Position numbers and translations under genes: made by a program
Notes under the pieces: generated by a model
Databases searched by the model: none
Told to the model about the DNA's origin: nothing
Seen by the model: only the letters and a program-made list of their open reading frames with translations
In this document: in pieces, positions 7,129 through 9,529 of the stretch
How positions within the stretch are numbered: the stretch's first letter is position 1
How the letters are laid out: each line of letters starts with the position of its first letter
NCBI GenBank assembly: GCA_030595485.1
Contig: JAUVDE010000102.1
Span: 1-9,529 of the forward strand
Source: Draconibacterium sp.
GTDB lineage: Bacteria > Bacteroidota > Bacteroidia > Bacteroidales > Prolixibacteraceae
Direction of reading: 5' to 3'
DNA: 9,529 nt

Positions 7129-8514
7129 ATGGCTGAATTAGAAAGCGCACAAAATATTGCTCAATACAAAGAAAAAGTAATTGAAAATGTAAAAGGTGTT
7201 GAAAATCCTGCAGAACAACTAAAAACAGGACTAGATAATCTTGCCGGAAATGGCGGGTTCGATTTGTTGGAAATGGCATTTTCCGGGGTAGAAAATATGA
7301 ATCCGGAAAGAAAGGCACGAAAACGAATTTTCCTTTCGGAATCGGCATATAAAGGCGATCGGGATAAACTTAAAAAGACCCTGCAATTATGGGCAGCTGT
7401 TTTGAGTTCGACAGAAAGCATCTCGTCGATGGTTGAAGCAGCCGACCAAAATATAACTGTTGCCGACAAAACGTTTAAAGGAAACATGAAAAAGGCAATA
7501 GAAGAAACCCGAGAGTTGGAAAAATCGTACAGAACTATGGCCTTGTTTTTTAAAAATACTGAAAGCACAAAACTTAAAAATGTTTCGGTGATGAATGCTG
7601 ATCCAGAACAACTCAAAGATTTGGATGATACACGTTTTATAGATGCTGTTCAGGAAGAACTAGTTAATAATTATGATAGACTTGATTTAAGAGATAACTA
7701 TGGAATCTTGCATGTTCCAGGCTATTTGGGCTCAAATAAAGTGGTGGAAAAATGGGCAAAAATAGCCCATGAAAATAAAGTAATGCTAGTTACCGATTTC
7801 GAAGATTTGGACAATCCAGACGATGTAATGGATTTGTTTGAAATGGCAAACTTAACGGGTGGCGATATGTATCGATCAAATGTTATGATGGCATGCAACT
7901 GGTTGGTTGGCCGTGATAAATTCGATGAGGTGGGAGAGGAAGAAGAGCTTTTTGTGCCTCCTTCGGGAGCGCTGGCCGGAACGATATACAACACTTTAAT
8001 GTCGCAGGTAGCAGCCGGTAAAAAACATGGTGGCTTAAACGAAGTTGATGGTGTAAAATTCGATCTCAAGAAAAGCGAAATTGCCAGTCTCGAAAAAATG
8101 GGATTGGTACCCATGGTAAACGAATATGGCAAAGTAATGGCATTTTCGGCCAAAACACTTTTTAATGGCGACAATCTTGGTTTACAAACCTATTCGGTGG
8201 TTCGCGTATTCGATTACGTAACAAAAGTTTTAATGGACTTTCTGAATCGCAGAGCATTTGAAAACTTTGATTATCAAACACAAAAAGAGCTTAAAGGCCA
8301 GATTGGTAAATTTTTGAATAGCATTGCCGGACCGGGTAAATTAATCGAAGATTTTACTATTAAACGTTTTGAACAGGATCCAAATCAAAAAGACAGGATC
8401 TATCTGGATATACATATGACTCCTTATTTCCCGGCAAAAAATTTCATGATAAAAATGGATGGACAAAAAGGTGATGACGGAACTGAGTGGGACTCATCAT
8501 ACGACCAACAATAA
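7129..8514 (+). CDS. tssC: TssC, large sheath subunit of the T6SS
   Basis: The 461-residue protein is the VipB/TssC-type large sheath subunit. The N-terminus (about 5-22) is a potential amphipathic helix, the place where TssC of other systems is recognised by ClpV once the sheath has contracted. Family-like segments include LRDNYGILHVPGYLGS (187-202), VPPSGALAGTIYNTL (276-290) and SVVRVFDYVTKVLMDFLNRR (356-375). The last of these matches the sheath-core helix before the F-x-x-F/N-D region of VipB. A C-terminal strand IYLDIHMTPYFPAKNF (424-439) is followed by an acidic, polar tail. The length is close to that usual for Bacteroidota TssC. It lies 43 bp after tssB and 42 bp before the first Hcp gene. 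The ATG is preceded by an A-rich run and CAATT; no Shine-Dalgarno sequence is seen. Confidence 0.92.
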   Translation: MAELESAQNIAQYKEKVIENVKGVENPAEQLKTGLDNLAGNGGFDLLEMAFSGVENMNPERKARKRIFLSESAYKGDRDKLKKTLQLWAAVLSSTESISSMVEAADQNITVADKTFKGNMKKAIEETRELEKSYRTMALFFKNTESTKLKNVSVMNADPEQLKDLDDTRFIDAVQEELVNNYDRLDLRDNYGILHVPGYLGSNKVVEKWAKIAHENKVMLVTDFEDLDNPDDVMDLFEMANLTGGDMYRSNVMMACNWLVGRDKFDEVGEEEELFVPPSGALAGTIYNTLMSQVAAGKKHGGLNEVDGVKFDLKKSEIASLEKMGLVPMVNEYGKVMAFSAKTLFNGDNLGLQTYSVVRVFDYVTKVLMDFLNRRAFENFDYQTQKELKGQIGKFLNSIAGPGKLIEDFTIKRFEQDPNQKDRIYLDIHMTPYFPAKNFMIKMDGQKGDDGTEWDSSYDQQ

Positions 8515-8556
8515 TACAAGGTAAAATTCTTATTAATCATTTAAAATTTAATTATT

Positions 8557-8973
8557 ATGGCAACTGTTATAAAATGTGAAGTTGATGGAATATCCAATCC
8601 GCTGGAATTAGATGGAGGTTTAGGATATGGATATATGTCGCAGGCAATGGTAAACAATTCGGGCAATGCGAAGCAAATTACTTTTGGTCCTGTAAGTGTA
8701 ACTCCTTTTTCGTTTTCAATTATGCAACCCGATAAAGACTCGGTAACCAGTTTAATAAAATGGTTGGTTTCTCACGAAATTAAATCGAAAGTTACTTTTA
8801 GAGTAAGCACAAACGAAATGGATGCAAAGTCGAGAGATATTGAACTGAACCAAGTTTGTCTGGAGTCGTTTAATGAAAACATTACTGAGTATGGCTCACA
8901 AATTGCCCTTACGATGGTAGGCCAGAAAGTAACTGTTGACGGTGTTCCTGTTGACCAAACCGAGCAAAGATAA
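8557..8973 (+). CDS. tssD: Hcp/TssD-family tube protein, divergent copy
   Basis: This 138-residue protein is inferred to have the Hcp fold, the ring-forming subunit of the secreted T6SS tube. Direct comparison with the next Hcp gene in the window shows shared blocks in the same order: VDG (9-11) with IDG; KWLVSHEIKSKVTF (68-81) with WWMISHQSDKNGSIVF; IELNQVCLESF (95-105) with VEFNDARCVYY; and a final ITLSAREITVSG-like strand, here IALTMVGQKVTVDG (116-129). It lacks the CSYSFTQDVDERGLP signature of typical Bacteroidota Hcp. Instead it has LGYGYMSQ and FGPVSVT, which recall proteobacterial Hcp. The gene sits 42 bp after tssC in the same operon with a TTATTATG start. It could be a structural tube protein, a tube-cap or adaptor, or an effector-carrying variant. 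The Hcp-like fold is fairly sure; its exact role is not. Confidence 0.75.
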   Translation: MATVIKCEVDGISNPLELDGGLGYGYMSQAMVNNSGNAKQITFGPVSVTPFSFSIMQPDKDSVTSLIKWLVSHEIKSKVTFRVSTNEMDAKSRDIELNQVCLESFNENITEYGSQIALTMVGQKVTVDGVPVDQTEQR

Positions 8974-8974
8974 A

Positions 8975-8990
8975 AGGGAAATGAGTCCCT
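8975..8990 (+). repeat. Small hairpin just after the first Hcp stop codon
   Basis: AGGGA (8975-8979) pairs with TCCCT (8986-8990) around six bases, starting two bases after the TAA of the upstream gene. The following bases are A/T-mixed, not a clean T run, so this is at most a weak terminator or a 3'-end stabilising hairpin. Confidence 0.4.
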
Positions 8991-9039
8991 ATAAAATATT
9001 TCGATTTTAAAAACTGAAGTATTTTTAATTTAAACAATA

Positions 9040-9074
9040 TGCATTGAAAGGGTTTAATACTTCCTTTCAATGCA
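9040..9074 (+). repeat. 12 bp perfect inverted repeat between the two Hcp genes
   Basis: TGCATTGAAAGG (9040-9051) pairs perfectly with CCTTTCAATGCA (9063-9074), with an 11-base loop that can be tightened by one G-U pair. A/T-rich sequence with a T-run (9081-9084, then TTTG) follows from base 9075, 28 bases before the next start codon. It could be a leaky intrinsic terminator or attenuator, an mRNA processing or stabilising structure, or a protein-binding palindrome. The stem is certain; its function is inferred. Confidence 0.75.
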
Positions 9075-9102
9075 ATAATATTTTATTTGAATTAAAAGAA
9101 AA

Positions 9103-9513
9103 ATGATTTTAATTGCTCGTCTATATATCGATGGCCATGAAACCGGGAATGAAGGGATTCCTCTTCTATCATGCAGCTATAGTTTTACCCAGGATGTTGA
9201 TGAACGTGGATTACCAAAATCAATGGTGAAAGGAGGAATTATTAATCTATCCTTTATTAGCATGGATGATGCAGATATTTTATGGTGGATGATTTCGCAT
9301 CAATCGGATAAAAACGGCTCGATTGTATTTGCAGGAGAAGAAGGAGAAAGAGTTTTTAAAACGGTTGAATTCAATGATGCCAGATGTGTGTATTACCACG
9401 AAACTTTTGCCCGAGATACTGAAATGATAAATGAAATAACTCTTTCGGCAAGAGAAATTACCGTATCGGGGATTAGTCACCTAAATAACTGGACCAACTA
9501 CGAAGGAAGTTAA
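9103..9513 (+). CDS. tssD: Hcp/TssD, typical Bacteroidota T6SS tube protein
   Basis: The 136-residue protein is a canonical Bacteroidota TssD (Hcp), the subunit of the hexameric rings that stack into the secreted tube inside the TssBC sheath. It shows the family pattern of an N-terminal strand LIARLYIDGHE (3-13), then LLSCSYSFTQDVDERGLPKS (21-40), a strand GGIINLSF, the helix DADILWWMISHQ (56-67), and the closing strands INEITLSAREITVSGISH (109-126) with a final NNW. Hcp proteins lack signal peptides, and none is seen here. It is separated from the divergent copy by 129 bp holding two hairpins, so its expression may be set partly independently. The ATG follows an A-rich run (AAAAGAAAA) that is only weakly Shine-Dalgarno-like. 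The stop is 2 bp before a possible next start. Confidence 0.9.
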   Translation: MILIARLYIDGHETGNEGIPLLSCSYSFTQDVDERGLPKSMVKGGIINLSFISMDDADILWWMISHQSDKNGSIVFAGEEGERVFKTVEFNDARCVYYHETFARDTEMINEITLSAREITVSGISHLNNWTNYEGS

Positions 9514-9515
9514 TA

Positions 9516-9529
9516 ATGCTGGCTGGTTA
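9516..9529 (+). CDS. Possible first codons of the next operon gene (truncated by window edge)
   Basis: An ATG at 9516 begins a frame M-L-A-G running off the right edge, 2 bp after the tssD stop. GAAGGA at 9502-9507 is Shine-Dalgarno-like at good spacing, which is rare in this window and favours a real start. Only four codons are visible, so the product cannot be identified. Another T6SS component would be expected from context. Confidence 0.35.

Noticed and set aside
7161..8174. Long open frames on the minus strand inside tssC
   Set aside because: They are antisense shadows of a well-supported gene, with low-complexity Ser/Phe-rich translations and no family features.
9082..9089. TTTATTTG resembling a -7 box before the second Hcp gene
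   Set aside because: One mismatch in a key position and no -33 element at the right distance.

Overview
The window looks like Bacteroidota DNA. It is AT-rich. Most gene starts sit in AT-rich contexts such as TTATTATG with no clear Shine-Dalgarno sequence. Promoter candidates fit the Bacteroidota form TTG-N19-21-TAnnTTTG. The right half encodes the Bacteroidota-type (subtype iii) type VI secretion system. The order within the phylum cannot be fixed from sequence alone. All genes lie on the + strand.

Left region (1-3686): the C-terminal part of an AmpG/PAT-like major facilitator permease runs in from the left edge. It carries an unusually long non-membrane stretch before TM6. After a 107 bp gap comes a 741-residue soluble protein with about six C-terminal tetratricopeptide repeats. 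This gene has its own good promoter almost touching the start codon and a convincing intrinsic terminator (3653-3686), so it is probably a single-gene transcript.

Middle (3687-4112): about 430 bp without a gene. It holds the inferred promoter and leader of the secretion operon. The best promoter candidate (about 3908-3938) resembles the promoter of the TPR gene closely, with identical spacing from TTGAC to the -7 box, which raises the possibility of co-regulation.

Right region (4113-9529): a compact operon, tssH (ClpV-type AAA+ ATPase), tssB and tssC (contractile sheath), then two different Hcp/TssD-family tube proteins, and probably the first codons of another gene at the right edge. In the family model, TssB and TssC polymerise around an Hcp tube, contract to fire it, and are disassembled by TssH for reuse. 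Baseplate, membrane-complex, spike and effector/immunity genes are not in the window and would be expected downstream. The most interesting points are the tandem pair of diverged Hcp paralogues, the 12 bp perfect stem-loop between them, the shared promoter architecture of the TPR gene and the operon, and the uncharacterised TPR protein itself.
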